The notes beneath the pieces are model-generated. The model had not been told where the DNA came from, did no database searches, and saw nothing but the letters and a program-made list of their open reading frames with translations. 64,000 bases of DNA from positions 1,661,501 to 1,725,500 of the forward strand of contig WAEK01000007.1 in NCBI GenBank assembly GCA_011634665.1. Reading direction: 5' to 3'. The DNA comes from Mortierella sp. BCC40632. Its lineage: Eukaryota; Mortierellomycota; Mortierellomycetes; Mortierellales; Mortierellaceae. The position numbers and the translations under genes are program-made. This document shows, one piece after another, positions 1-12,117 of the stretch. Numbering within the stretch: the first letter of the stretch is position 1; every line of letters begins with the position of its first letter.

Positions 1-1215
1 GATTGAGCACCTCCCATACCCTGAGATACAATAGCAAAGAAGATTGTCGATTATCAATACAGTTGAGCAATTTGGAAAGGGCATGGGTTTAAATTACACA
101 TGAGCTCCCACATGTATATATACCTGATCCCAATGCATGCCTTTGGTATTTTCAAAGATATTCTTGGTCTCCGCTGAACCGCCATTGGGCCCATTAGCCG
201 AAGAAGGTCTCGCTGGAAACCGGTGGCTCGGTTGGTTTTCCACAGGCCCCCGAAAGGGGGGAGCATCGTGACGAGTTGCGGAGGGGCCTTCCGGATGGTG
301 GTATGGAGGCTGGGAAAGGGCTTGCTGACGATTATCACTGCCCCGATTGATTTGTCCTGAATTCGAGGGGTTTGGACCACGCCGTGAAAAGGGCGGGGGC
401 TGAAACAGTGCGTTTCCTTGCCCTTGCTCTCTCGTATGCATTTGCAGGCGATGGTCTGACGGACGACCGGGACCATGGTGCTGCTCCTCACGACGATATG
501 GCCTTTGGTCATGATGACCTAGAGCCAGCCAGCACAAGACAATCGCCACACGATAAGTAGCGAATATCCCATGCAAAAAAATTGACCAAGTTGGCGTTAG
601 AGTAATCTTTGCACATACCTCTAAAGCCGCCGCGACGTACTGGTCCAGGACCGTGATTATACAGACCTTGGTCACTATTGTTGTTGGCGCCATTGCCGTT
701 TGTAGTGTTTCCATTGCTGCTATTGCTGCTATTGCTGTTATTGAAGCTTCGTCCATTAAAACTATTTCCATTGTTGCCTGGATGGTTATTGAAGTTATTA
801 TGGTTGAAGGGGCCGTAATGATTATTCCCTACACCATTTAGAGGGCGCTGATGTTGGGGCACATGGGCTGGAGGTTTTGAGCCGGCACCCACCAAAGGAT
901 GTTTATTGGGGCCGTTGGTGCCTGAGTTGGGGAACGGCTGCTGAAAGGCTGGAGCAGGTCTGACAAGCGACCCTTCTGCATGATATGCATTGGCTGGCGT
1001 TGGATCTGAGCAGACAGACATATGCAAGGAGAGGACGAGGACGAGAGAGCGAAAGGTCAGCTCTAGAGCATCCTCGGATAAGGGGCGAGCAAATAGGCAA
1101 TTCTTTGAAAAGACTGGCGAATCATCTGTGGCATCACGAGCTGGTTACATTGATGACTGGGTCTCCCATTGCGTGTCGGATGATGCTGATGATTCTGAGC
1201 TCCTGAACTGACCAT
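1..1215 (-). CDS. N-, P- and R-rich low-complexity protein, 3' end outside window
   Basis: I do not recognise this gene. The model has exons 1215-1149, 1005-619, 518-124 and 20-1, with GT-AG introns and continuous phases, and it runs off the left edge. About 289 residues are seen. The start is the ATG at 1215 (MVSSGAQNHQ). The middle is a long Asn/Ser/Gly run (residues about 75-130), then an Arg-Gly patch (RRGGFRGHHDQR) formed across the intron at 519-618, then a Pro/Arg/Gln-rich stretch. No folded domain is visible. RG-rich and N-rich composition is common in RNA-binding or condensate-forming proteins, but that is only a compositional inference. The weakest part is exon 1, because its donor (GTAACC) is not a strong match. 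Confidence 0.5.
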
Positions 1216-1956
1216 GGCAAAAGCGGCTGGTGTGACTGTGGGCTGGTTCCTATCCTGAGACAAGCTGTCTAGTCCTGACTGGGTGGATGAGATGAGACAA
1301 GATGAAGGTTGGATGATAAAAGCTGAGATGACAAGGGATGCTGGAGGAGACAAAAGGAGAGATGAGAAAAAATGAATGAAAGAGAGAGTGGAGAGTATTA
1401 AAAAAAAAAAAAAAAAAAAGAGAGAGAGAGAGAGAAAGAGGGAGAAAGGGAGACGAGGTGCGAGAGCAAGCACACGATAGGAGCTCACCTGTAAATTTTT
1501 TCTGAAAGGGAGGCATAAGAAAAAAAAAAAGGAGGGGGGGGGATGGCAAGAGTGAATGGGAGAACGTCGCCTGTCCGACTGAAGGCAGCCCGCGATGTAA
1601 GAATCACATACTCAGTCTGGCGCTCCAAAGCCAGGGTACGGAGCCAGTGCGGTCGTGGCATAAGATGACTCAAGTATACGCTTGGAACATCCCTTTGAGA
1701 ACAATGCGAGTCGAGGATCTCGACAAAGCGCGCTTCAGAGACGCGCCACAAGTCGCAGCCACTGGTTCTGGGAGGGTGAGAGGGGGATAAAAAGCCTGTC
1801 CCCTGCCACTTTTTTTGTTCTTGCATCTCCACTTTCCAAGAGTTTCTCGCCCTTTTCTTGACCCTCTTTCTTTCTCTTCTTCTTTTCTTCTCTCTCTTCT
1901 CTCATCTATTTTCTTTCCTCTCACTCACTATCGTAACAACCCTGCAATTAACAACA
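1216..1956. other. Intergenic region between divergent genes
   Basis: This holds the shared upstream region of the N-rich gene (-) and the acyl-CoA synthetase gene (+). It contains an A run at about 1390-1408 followed by a GA repeat, an A/G-rich patch near 1520-1545 and a long CT-rich tract (about 1850-1925) just before the synthetase start, typical of a fungal 5' leader. A minus-strand open frame at 1485-1832 is not convincingly coding. Confidence 0.6.
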
Positions 1957-4900
1957 ATGGACAGCATGGTGGATGGCAAATACGCCGTAAAATACGACGA
2001 GGTCGACAACATCTACCGCAGTGTCATGGCCACTCATGGTTTACTGGACGGTCCACGCCCTCCATACTACGACCTCACAGGTCATACGATGGCTCACCTC
2101 TTTGAGTATATGGCGGATAAGTTTGAAGAAAAGGAAGCAATGGGCTGGCGCGATGTGATCAAGGCAAGTTGGTGTAGTTGAAGTCAACAAACTGACTGAA
2201 GCACAGTTCGCATACAACCTCCTTCCTTGAGCCTGTTGCCGCCATTCGAAATCCAACTTTTTCACCCCGTTCTCACGCTTCACCATCCTTTCGCCTCCAT
2301 TTGCCTTCATACTGTCCGCCATATTGCCATATTCGACCTCAACTAGGTCCACAAAGTCGAGAAGAAGTCCACCAATCCTGAGGAGAGAGCCAAGACATGG
2401 ATCACATATGAACTTTCAGACTACAGTTGGATAACGTACAGAGCTGTGAAGTCATATGCTGACCGCGTCGGTCTTGGCTTCACTCGCCTTGGTCTACAAA
2501 AGGATGATTTTGTCATGATCTTTGCCAGTACAAGGTAGAATGATCTGGACTTGATGGCCCTCGGTTCTAGTCTTAAGTCTTTGCCTTGTTAAGCACCTTT
2601 TTTAATCTATGCCTACTCTCGCTCCATAGCCCTGAATGGTTCCTCGCCGCACATGGTAAGAGTTTTCACGACCCACAGTGCGCTTGAATAATGATCAAGT
2701 AGCTCATGTCTTTCAAAGGTTGTGGTGGCAGGATTTTTCTTCACACGCCTCTCTATCTGACGCGGTCCTTCACTGGGTTTGAACCACGTTTGGGCCACAA
2801 GGACGGATGTTCTTTGATGTGAGCGGCAAGCATAAATATTAATCGCATGCCACGGTTCTATTTGTAGGCTGTTTCTCTCAGTCAATGACGATCGTCACCG
2901 CGTACGACTCAATGGATGAGAACTCAATTCAGTTCATTCTTGACCAAGCTGAACCAAAGGCCATTTTTGCGGACGCAAACACTCTCAAGGTTGTAGCTAA
3001 ATTAATGCAAAAGGGCAGCCAAAGCATCAAGGCGATTGTCTACACAGGCCAAGATTGGGAGGTTAATGAAGCCATAAAGAATCTTGAAGGCATTAACAAC
3101 CGTCAGTTCGAGCTGGTTCATATCGATGAACTCAAGAAAACCAAGACTAAGGCGAGCTCTACAAGTAGCTCAACTGATAAAGGCAAAAATAAGGCATCCG
3201 AAGACGAGGAAGAATCAGATCTCCATGCCAAGGTCAAGACCATCTACCCTGAACCTGACGATGTCGCCTGTATCATGTACACTTCGGGATCAACTGGTAC
3301 ACCAAAGGGTGCTCAGTTGACCCATGGCAATTTGATAGCGGCGATTGGAAGCGCTGCCGCGATGGTTGGGGACGCCCTTGATAAAGATTCGGACGTTCTC
3401 ATTTCTTATTTGCCCATGGCGCACGTCCTTGAGTTTGTGATCTCCCATTTTGTCGTCTCGATGGTAAGTTAGCTATGGTCAAGTACCGGTCCAAGAACAC
3501 TCAGTATTCGTGCTCGCTACATCAGATGACTACCAGTGGTTATCATGCCCGAAGTTTTGAGGGATTATGAGTGTCGTCATAACGGATTAAGTGTCTTTCA
3601 TGCGGTATTACCTCACACTTACAAACTGCATTGGTATTTCTCTGTGTCTTGAATTCTCGAACAAGGGCTGCCGCCTAGGATTCGCTCGTACTAGGACACT
3701 GATGGACGATGCAGTAGCCCCGAAGGCCGGCAGCGGAAAAACAAAAGGCCTTGGAGATCTAAAGGCTCTGCGTCCAACATTAATGGGTAGGTGACTATCA
3801 ATCTCCAGATCGGGTCATCCTGCAATCCCCGACTGTTAAAAGCATGAACCAGTTACGCAATAACCTTTGACGTCCATGACGTCTCTAACCGAGATCTCCG
3901 CTGAACTTTGTTAACATATCTTGGCTACGGGGTAACTTTTAGCTGGCGTACCCACGATCTGGGAACGAATCCGCAAGGGAATTCTAGCCGAGGTCAACAA
4001 GATGTCCTTCCCATTGAGAACAGTATTCTTTGCTGCCCTCAATACCAAGTGGGCCATTGTTCAGGCCACAGGATCTGAGAACATTGTAACCAATATGATA
4101 GACTCGATGGTGTTCAGCAAAGCAAAGGAGCTAGTTGGTGGCCGACTGCGACTTACCTTGACAGGAGGAGCCGGTATTAGCGATGAGACGCATAGGTTTC
4201 TAAGTATGGTGATGTGTTATGTTATTGCTGGATACGGACTGACCGAGGTCTGCGGTGTCGCTGCCGTCACGATGCCTAAGATGGGTCACCGACTTCGAAC
4301 AGTCGGTCCTCCTGTAAGCACCTCCCTGCGAATCATTTTAATTTCTCTCAGTCATGATTTTGATGTTGAACTTTGAAGACTCAATCTTTCTGTTGCACCT
4401 ATTAGGCGCCGAGTCTAGAACTGAAGCTGGTGAACGTCCCGGATACAGAATACACTGGCGATAATGATTCAGGCGAGATTTGGTTCCGAGGACCCGCTGT
4501 TATGAAGGGATACTTTAAGCTGGACGAAGAGACCAAGAAGGTTATGACTGGGGATGGGTGGTTCAAGACAGGGGATATTGGAGTTATGAACCCGGATGGA
4601 ACCCTAACCATTAAGGACCGTGTCAAAAACATGGTCAAGCTCTCGCATGGCGAGTATGTCGCTCTCGAGAAGGTGGAAGCAATCTACCGCGACTCCAAGG
4701 ATATCAAGAATATCTGTATTATTGCAGACAGTGGATGCCCATGCCTATTAGCAGTGGTTGAGCCAACCCACCATGATGTGAGTTTGGTTACATGACAACA
4801 CACTTTACAAGTCCAATTAGGGACGATCTCTTTTTTGTCTCAAGTCACATTCGACTTTTCAAAAATTAACACATACCGAGCTTCTATTTAAATTAGGCTT

Positions 4901-5100
4901 CTGAAAAGGATATTTTGAGAGTACTCAAGGAGCAAGCTAAAAGTGCCGGTCTCTCCAAGTCGGAAACTATCCAGGGTGTCGTAGTTGACGATTCGGATTG
5001 GTCGTCAAATGGATTCATGACTTCGAGTGGAAAAGTGAAGCGGCGTGAGGTGCGGAAAGCACACGCCAGGGTGATTGACGAGCTGTGGAAGAAGTTCTAG
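1957..5100 (+). CDS. Long-chain fatty acyl-CoA synthetase (FAA1/FAA4-like)
   Basis: This ATP-dependent enzyme activates long-chain fatty acids to acyl-CoA for lipid synthesis or beta-oxidation. Eight exons (1957-2163, 2347-2534, 2630-2655, 2868-3463, 3666-3786, 3943-4313, 4406-4777, 4897-5100) join in continuous phase to 694 residues, the usual length for fungal FAA proteins. The AMP-binding loop YTSGSTGTPKG lies near residue 278, the adenylate motif GYGLTE is in exon 6, and the fatty-acyl signature (DGWFKTGDIG, then KLSHGEYVALEKVE) starts near residue 551. A lysine-rich insert (KKTKTKASS to KNKASEDEEE) precedes the AMP loop. No signal peptide is seen. The first intron has a GC donor (AAG|GCAAGT) and exon 3 is only 26 nt. 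The family assignment is firm; the exact paralogue is not. Confidence 0.93.
2164..2346 (+). other. GC-AG intron 1 of the acyl-CoA synthetase gene
   Basis: The donor reads AAG|GCAAGT and the acceptor CAACTAG|GTCC. Using GC keeps the frame (DVIK then VHKVEKK), whereas the GT dinucleotides nearby would add residues leading to an early stop. GCAAGT is the standard consensus for the minor GC class of U2 introns. Confidence 0.8.
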
Positions 5101-5546
5101 GCGGAGGTGCTCTCTTCCTAGTGTGTGAGTAACAAATACAATAAAAAGGAATATGCTCCATACCAGATCGAATGGTGCTCATCCATGAAAATGCAGCCCG
5201 AAAAGCCGACGTTTCTGCAGATGGGCGGAACTAGCGACAATGGGAGAACGCTATTGGGCTTCGATAAGGTTTCGAGAACAGGTTGGGTGCCTGGGTCAGC
5301 CATCATTGTTCTTCCCCTTCTCCGTCATCTTCATCCCTTTTCATCATCCGCTGTCATCCTTTCCTTTTCCTTTGTTGTATTGGCCCTACTCGCATTGAGG
5401 TCGATCCTGCTTGTCCCTCTCTCTCCTCTCTCTTCCCCTTTCCTTACACCTGCAACTACTCCTCGCTCTTGAAGAGCCTTTATTTCATCCTTGACATTGG
5501 CCGTCCTGCATCACATTTGTCTACTTGGCAACAAACATAAGACGAC
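5101..5546. other. Intergenic region upstream of the Ark-type kinase gene
   Basis: This holds the 3' end of the synthetase gene and the promoter and leader of the kinase gene. CT-rich stretches at about 5310-5460 precede the kinase start. No conserved open frame was seen. Confidence 0.6.
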
Positions 5547-8500
5547 ATGAATGCACTCAATCAGGCAGCAGCAGGAGTAGGCTTTCCAGTGCCTGCCCAG
5601 GGCACCATCCTGCCAGGGACCACCATTCAGCTGGGAAAGTACACTGTTGTCATCGACCGCTACATTGCTGAAGGAGGATTCGCTCATGTCTACCTTGCCA
5701 ATCTGCATGGATTCCCTGTTGTGGTCAAGCGCATTGCCGCTCCAGACAAAGAGCGTCTGGCCATTGTCAATTCAGAGATCGACACTATGGTAAAAATGCA
5801 GGCCCCTAAGAGTGTCATTTCCTTTTGACTTGTCCTTTGGTCATTTCGAGGTCACTAAAATCTGTAATAAACAATGTTCTCCATTAGCGACGACTCGGAA
5901 AGCACAAGAATATTGTTGAATACATGGACTCATGCATGGGCAAGCTCGAAGGAGGCGGATATGAGGTCCTGATTCTCATGGAGTATTGTCCTGGTACATA
6001 TTTAACAGGACGGCGGCCTGTTTCTTTTTTCTTTTTTTTTGGTTGTTGTTGTTGTTGTTGTTATTGACAGAACCTGGGATACGGTTGCGGGACAGAAGGG
6101 CCTCTGATCTGTTGATTCCTAAACCGACACAAGCTTTTTTGCTTTCTCTATTCTCTCTCTTTATTATTTCCTCCTTGAAGGTGGACCGGTGATCGACCTC
6201 ATGAACAGAAGATTGCAGCACCGACTGACCGAGCCAGAGATCCTCAAGATCTTTTCCAATGTCTGCGAGGTTAGTGCCAAAGCCCTTGCTACAAACTACC
6301 TTCCAAAATCTATTACGCCTGCTCTACTAACGCCCGCCCTTCATTGCAATCAACTGCATAGGCTGTAGCTTACTTACACTATTCCGATCCACCAATCCTC
6401 CACCGAGACATCAAAGTCGAAAACATTCTCTTGTCCCAGAACGACTACAAATTGTGCGACTTTGGATCTGCTACAACTAATATTCTCAAAGGCGACAAGA
6501 TCCCCCGAAATGTCAAGGACATCCAACCACTCGAAGAAGAAATCAACAATCATACGACATTGCAGTACCGTGCTCCCGAGATGGTTGATCTCTACATGAA
6601 GAAAGGCATCGACGAAAAGATTGGTAATCTTAGAAGCCATTTTCGGCACTCTTCCAACCTCTGAGCATTCTGATGGCAAAATGAAATCCTTTGGAACTGA
6701 GCACAGATTCCACCATTTTCCATTTCGAACCTTCTTGGCTCACAAGCTGACGGTTTCTTCTACCATTTATTTTTGTCGGTCAACAATAGATATCTGGGCT
6801 TTGGGTGTTCTTCTCTATAAGCTGTGCTTCTACACGACACCATTTGAGGAGCAGGGCCAATTGGCCATTCTCAACGCTCGCTACACCATCCCAGACCACC
6901 CAATGTTCTCGCCGGGGCTCGTCAACCTCATCAGTAAGGCTACTTTGAATGGGATTTATCATGTAAGCTGTGAGAGTAATACCTTTTACATATGACTTAA
7001 CCATGGATATCGTTCCTTTTGTGGCGCGTGTAGAGTCGATGCTCAAGGAGGAGCCTAGACAACGGCCCAATATCTATCAGCTCATGAAGATGACCTCAGC
7101 CTTGCGCGGACTGCCCTGTCCTATCCATAACGTATGAAAACTCCTGCCCGAGCAGTCTTCCGGTTGAAAACTACATGATGACTGAGCTCTATATTAACCT
7201 CGTTGCTTCATTTGACTTGTGATTATGATTTTAAAGATATACCCTGAGGTGACCGAATCGCCTGCCTCAACAGAGTCGCAGACATCAGCTACTACCAACA
7301 TCTTTAGCAGTGCCGTCATGTCGAGACCAATGGACATCCTCCCCTCAATCGAACCCATGCGTCGTGGTCGCCCTACACGATCGCCGGCTAATAGCACACC
7401 AGGGGCAGGATCAACACCAACACCAACTAACGATGCTAGCCAAGCAGCCTTTTCTTCGGCATTCCCACCGGTATCCGACTTAAACTCTGGATTTGATGAC
7501 TCTTTTGGTCAGTTCGCGGATACTGCTGACCCCGCCTCCAAGTTCACGCAAATCACCGCTGCAGGAGACGCTTTTGACTTTGGTAGTCCGGCTCTTTTGA
7601 GCACTACAGGCTCTGCTGGTGCACAAAAAAGCAGTGCCAATGAAAAGCGATTTACCTTGGATTTTGAGACTGACAAGCCCAATAATGAATTCGGGTTCAA
7701 ATTTGCGTCAGGTACGAGTACATCTGGGAACTCAAAGGAACCAACGACGATAAAGCCTCGTCCACCATCCATCGATCTACTTTGTTCCGAGTCTCAGCCT
7801 TGGAGCTCTCAACCTGTATCAAACAACGTAATGCCAAGACAACTGTCGGGAGTAGGCAGTGGTAGTGGTGGTTTGAGCTCCCCCTCTAAACCCAAGCCAA
7901 CAGCTAGCGACTTGTTCTTTGGGCCCACGCCGGAACTGAAACCCGGCCAAAGCAGTGCTATAAATCATTCCTCTGGAATGAATACTCCTCAAAGGGGTAC
8001 TGGATTGCAACCTTCCGGGGTGCCCAAGCCTCCTTTGGGTTCACGACAGTCCTCTCAGCAACCTGCGCATTCAGCATTGTCTGGTACAATGCCCAGCAGC
8101 ACGTATCAGGGATACCAACCTTCAAGCAGTCTGTTGAACAAGGACTTGTACTCGAATGGTACAGGAAGTTCCAGAGCTGGTTCGTCTATCGCTTCTTCTG
8201 TCACGTCACCCAACCTCGGTCATCGTCCAAGTGGCAGTGTTGGCTCAATTAATAGCGGCTTTAACAATAGTCCAAGCAGCAATATCACATCCAATAGCTC
8301 TCTGTCTACGAAGACAGAGAGTTTTGCCCTTCTACAGCGCCAGCAGATGGAGCAACTTGGGAGATTCAGCACAGAGTCTACAGCAGGATCATTACTTAGC
8401 CAACACAACTCTCAAGGAGCGACAAGACCTTTGGACCCCAGTAAAACCCTGGATGGCTTGAAGGCAATGGATCAAGGATCGCGTGCTGATTTTGTAACCT

Positions 8501-9984
8501 CTAGTCAAGTCGCAACCTCCACAGGCATGAGCAGCAACGCCAGTGGAGATTTAAGCAACAGAGAGCGCAGACCGCAGGGATACAAGGAGACGATTCAGCA
8601 AGATCTGGAGGCAGAACTTAAGCAAATCCAGGTTCACCAAAAGGAGTTTGAGCGACAACAGCAGGAGCTCTTCCGTCAACAGCGCCAAGAGTTGGAGGAG
8701 CAACAGCGCCAACACCGAATCCAGCAGGAACAGCTGCAGAAGCAACAACAACAGCAGATCCAGATCCAGCATGAGAAATGGCAAGAGCGTAAGCGCTTGC
8801 TCAAGGAGCAAGAACGAGAACAATTAGCGCAGAGTCAGGATCAACAAAGAAGAGAGCTTGAACAGCGACATTTGAATCAACAGCAGCAGCAGCGACAGCA
8901 ACAACAGCAACAACAACAGTCTCAGCAACTTCCTGAAATCTCAGATTTAGCAGCCTCCATTGCGTCGGTATCATTGAATAACCAACCTCTTCAAGGAAAT
9001 GTCGCAGCAATGAGCTCACTGTATAGCGGTGGTTCTGGAGGCATCAAATCACCTGCCTATCCAGTCTCAACCACTTCTGTGGCGAGCCATGACTTTCTCT
9101 TGATGCATACTGGTGGATCAAGCCAGAGTGCCCGAGCCAGCTTGGACGAGCCAAGTCGGCGACCCCAAGCGAACTTTACAGGACAATCTGTCGAGTCGCA
9201 TTTCCAAGCGCCATTTCCATCTGTTCCCGTCAAGTCTGCTCGCCGCACTGGAGCAGGAGCAGGACCAAATGGGGCCGACTCGCCTTTGCCTGGGGTAGTG
9301 CCTTCAACGGTTACGGCGACAGCAGCCAGTGTCTACAAGGCACGACGGTCATCTGTCAACAACCTTCCACCGGGCCAAAAACCCGAGCTTATGCCCAAGC
9401 CAACACGGTTCCGAATGAAAGATGGGACAGGAACATTACACTCCGGAGAAGAGGAGGCCTTCCGGCGCAAGTTCCCTAGTAGCGCCGACTTTGAAGCGGA
9501 CCTCATGCAGTTCGGTACTTCAGAGTCGAGCTCAATAGGAAAAGAGCCCGGAGAGAGCGGACAAACTAGTCTGAGAAGGGAAAACTACACAGCAACCACA
9601 ACTAATACGACCAGCTTGGGATACCGAAGTCCCTCACAGCGGGTTCGAGACTTGCAGAGAGTTCCTGGACTGGATGATGAAGTGAATGGTAACGATGGTG
9701 ATCAGTTAGACTCGTCCCGGGTGTCTGCTACGCGCCGTGATGGTCGACAGAATCAAGGTGGGGCGTATGACCATGCAGAGGAGGAAGAAGAGGAGGAGAG
9801 ATTAGTGAGGTCTCGACCTGCTCACCGACATCGTCATCAGGGCTCGGATGCTACAGCTGCTGGACTTGGGAAGCAGCAGGCAGCGGAGGAACTAGAGCTA
9901 GTTGATACCTCGGACGCAACGACTCCCTCAGAGTCTGTCCGGGAGCGGGTCCAGAGAATGAACCGGGTTGGGCGGATTGCCTAG
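5547..9984 (+). CDS. Ser/Thr kinase of the Ark1/Prk1/AAK1 (NAK) family
   Basis: This is a predicted regulator of clathrin endocytosis and cortical actin, as known for yeast Ark1/Prk1 and animal AAK1/GAK. Seven exons (5547-5789, 5888-5993, 6181-6269, 6362-6623, 6790-6933, 7034-7131, 7237-9984) give 1229 residues. The kinase domain is at about residues 30-315. It has the glycine-poor loop [11 protein letters not shown], catalytic Lys61 (VVVKR), [10 protein letters not shown] near 160, [14 protein letters not shown] and the [12 protein letters not shown] helix. EGGFAHVY and DFGSA are hallmarks of the family. The last exon encodes a long Ser/Pro/Gln-rich tail, with a Gln/Glu/Arg coiled coil (about 8580-8930) and a polyglutamine-rich end. 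The tail probably carries adaptor-binding sites, but none was identified. The family call is strong. Confidence 0.92.
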
Positions 9985-10009
9985 AAAGAAAGGGAATACA
10001 TTTTTTATT

Positions 10010-10046
10010 CACACACACACACGCACGCACACGCACACACGTACAC
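10010..10046. repeat. AC-rich dinucleotide microsatellite
   Basis: Imperfect (CA)n interrupted by CG steps, located in the presumed 3' untranslated region of the kinase gene. Confidence 0.9.
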
Positions 10047-10164
10047 ATCAAATAAAGAATATCGTGTTAGACTCCTCAGGACGTTTACGATACAAAAGAG
10101 GGTTGAATCCCGTAGTCGCTCTAATCTCTTTTTTGATGGAGAGTAATGATTCTTCAGAATACTA

Positions 10165-10234
10165 GATGATGACGATGATGGTGATGACGACGATGACGAT
10201 GATGATAATGATAATGATGGTGATGATGGTGATG
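10165..10234. repeat. GAT/GAC trinucleotide microsatellite
   Basis: About 70 bp of imperfect GAT units with GAC, GGT and AAT variants. It lies outside any supported reading frame, although GAT repeats like these encode Asp tracts in other genes of this window. Confidence 0.9.
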
Positions 10235-11047
10235 AGAGATGAGCTATTGAATCGAGCAGATGGATGATGACGCTGAAGATAGCCCTTTTACCAAGGCTGG
10301 ACCCTTGCCTAGAGTAGACAACTCAAAGATCCCCTGGGTAACGTCTGTTGGTGTTTTTCCTGTTCCTGAATATCGGTTCTCAATATTTCCCATTCGTCCT
10401 TTTCGTCTCACCTGGGAATCTTGCTGATAGCCTCGACTCTGCATTATCGATACAAGGTTGCCTCCTGTTTCTTTCATTACGTACCGACAACGATGAGCAA
10501 TCATCCAGCCGCCAAAGACTTGTACCATCAATTATTATTTTGACTCTTTCGTTTGAACATGAGGGTGACTGGGGTCGACGCTGGAGCTATCAAGCTGACG
10601 AGACTAAGGTCATCTGGTCCCCCCTCCTCTTCCTCCTTTATGAACATGGGCACGTTTGGGAGAGAGAGAGAGGAAAATGCACTTTACACTCTTGTAAACG
10701 GTGAACGAGCACCTGGCTTTCAATTGCAACAGTGAGAGCACTGTCGAATACCTCCGAGTTGCATTAGCCAAGGAAGACAGAACTGGCCCTGTTCAAACAC
10801 ACACATGGGCCACAGAGTGTGAACTAATTAAGGTTGCGCTGGGTGGTGGTAGTGGTGGTCTGATATAGGGAGGACATTGTAGACACACGCATCCCTGTTC
10901 CACATTTTTGCGCCCCGTACATCTCTGTACCATGCACCATACTCAGGAACAGGCGATTAGCTCCTCTTTGTGCGCCGATATACCCCCGGCAATTTATGTT
11001 GTTGCTAATTGCATACTGTCTGGATTGCCAGGCCTGCTCCCTGTCTT

Positions 11048-11053
11048 TATAAA
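11048..11053 (+). promoter_or_regulatory. TATA box candidate of the four-span membrane protein gene
   Basis: TATAAA lies 193 bp upstream of the ATG at 11246 and is followed by a CT-repeat-rich leader. Position and context fit a core promoter, but no transcription start is known. Confidence 0.45.
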
Positions 11054-11245
11054 GGACCGCGCGGACCCTCTCGCGCCCGTCAGCGTTTTCTCTCTCTCTC
11101 TCTCCCACATTCTCCCCTCCTCATCTTTCTCACCTTTCCTCTGTACATAACGCACCTCCCTCTCGTCTAATTTCCCCCTGTCCAAAGCAACTGTTCACCA
11201 ACCAGCTTTAATACACATTACCCAGCACATCATCCTCATCCAGCC

Positions 11246-11815
11246 ATGTCGTTCGCTATCCAGGCGGGACTTCGCGCAGCAATCGTCCTCTTCTCAGTAG
11301 TCTACGTTGTCCTCTTTGGCACCTTGCTCTCGCTCTGGGTCAACTCACTGAAGGGCTACAACGAGAGTCCCGATATCCCCTGGAAGCTCATCTTTACTGT
11401 CGTCCTCGCCATCGGCACATTTATCTCCTATACCTTTGCGCTTATCTTCCACTTCTTCTCGCAGCCATCGCCATGGGTGTTGGATGTGATTTCAACCTTT
11501 TTCGCCAACTGGCCTTTCCTGCGGGCCTCAATCATGCTCTTCTTTGCCAACTTTGTCCTCGGCATCACCTTCTTTGAGATCGAAAAGTATGCTTCCTTCC
11601 AGGAACGATGGGGAATCAACATTGTCGACTGCGATCTCTTTGAACAAGACGGTTACAACATTTGCGAGGTTTCGGGCGTCTATGTCTACTGGGGACTGTG
11701 CCTTGGCGTCTTGATGCTCGTTGAGATTGTGGTCACTCTCAAGTCAAGGACAAAGATTATCTACAAATCCAAGGATGCCGACATGTTCTCGATGCGCTCG
11801 CGCAGCAAGGTCTAA
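11246..11815 (+). CDS. Four-span integral membrane protein, 189 aa
   Basis: This single-exon gene encodes a protein with about four hydrophobic segments, at residues 10-32, 45-70, 85-110 and 145-165. The short loop between segments 3 and 4 has three cysteines (VDCDLF, NICEVS). The C-terminal tail is basic (KSRTKIIYKSKDADMFSMRSRSKV). The topology resembles MARVEL or tetraspan-like vesicle and plasma-membrane proteins, but I see no diagnostic motif. The start codon sits in a good context after a CT-rich leader and a TATA box. The protein is probably real because the frame, composition and codon use are consistent throughout. Its function is unknown. Confidence 0.75.
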   Translation: MSFAIQAGLRAAIVLFSVVYVVLFGTLLSLWVNSLKGYNESPDIPWKLIFTVVLAIGTFISYTFALIFHFFSQPSPWVLDVISTFFANWPFLRASIMLFFANFVLGITFFEIEKYASFQERWGINIVDCDLFEQDGYNICEVSGVYVYWGLCLGVLMLVEIVVTLKSRTKIIYKSKDADMFSMRSRSKV

Positions 11816-12117
11816 GAGCAAAAGACCCTTTACCTCTTCCCCACTTCTTTTTTTTTTTTGCGGCAGTTCTTAAAAGAGAAAGAGCCGACCAGAGAAAGAA
11901 GGAAGCCGTTTCTTTTCATTGTACCACTGTATCCCTATAGCAAACCTGAAGAAAAAGTCATTTCTGCAATTAAACAGAGCAAAAGGTATTCTTTTCCCTC
12001 ATGAGAGCTGGACACATATCAGCGATGGGGGGTTCGTGTAGCCAATCCGATAGACGTTACTTGCTGAATGTCTTACTAAAAACATTCGTCATGAACCTCT
12101 CGAACACACATCCCTGA
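11816..12117. other. 3' flank of the four-span protein gene
   Basis: A short T run (about 11849-11860) and AT-rich DNA. No gene was seen. Confidence 0.5.

Larger units (their letters stand above)
9985..11245. other. Intergenic region with microsatellites
   Basis: An AC-rich microsatellite and a GAT trinucleotide tract follow the kinase stop. The rest, from 10235 to about 11040, shows only short open frames with no recognisable signature. A TATA box and a CT-rich leader precede the next gene. Confidence 0.6.

Noticed and set aside
509..640. CCCH-like start (RGMCKDY) in the N-rich gene, suggesting an RBM26/27-type zinc finger
   Set aside because: MCKDY comes from reading through a GTATGT donor at 613-618. 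The spliced form reads RGGFRGHHDQ, and no Cys cluster follows.
7219..7236. ATG at 7222-7224 as a separate start for the long 7.2-10 kb frame
   Set aside because: The frame is the last exon of the Ark-type kinase. The acceptor TTTTAAAG|ATA joins it in phase to the kinase domain.
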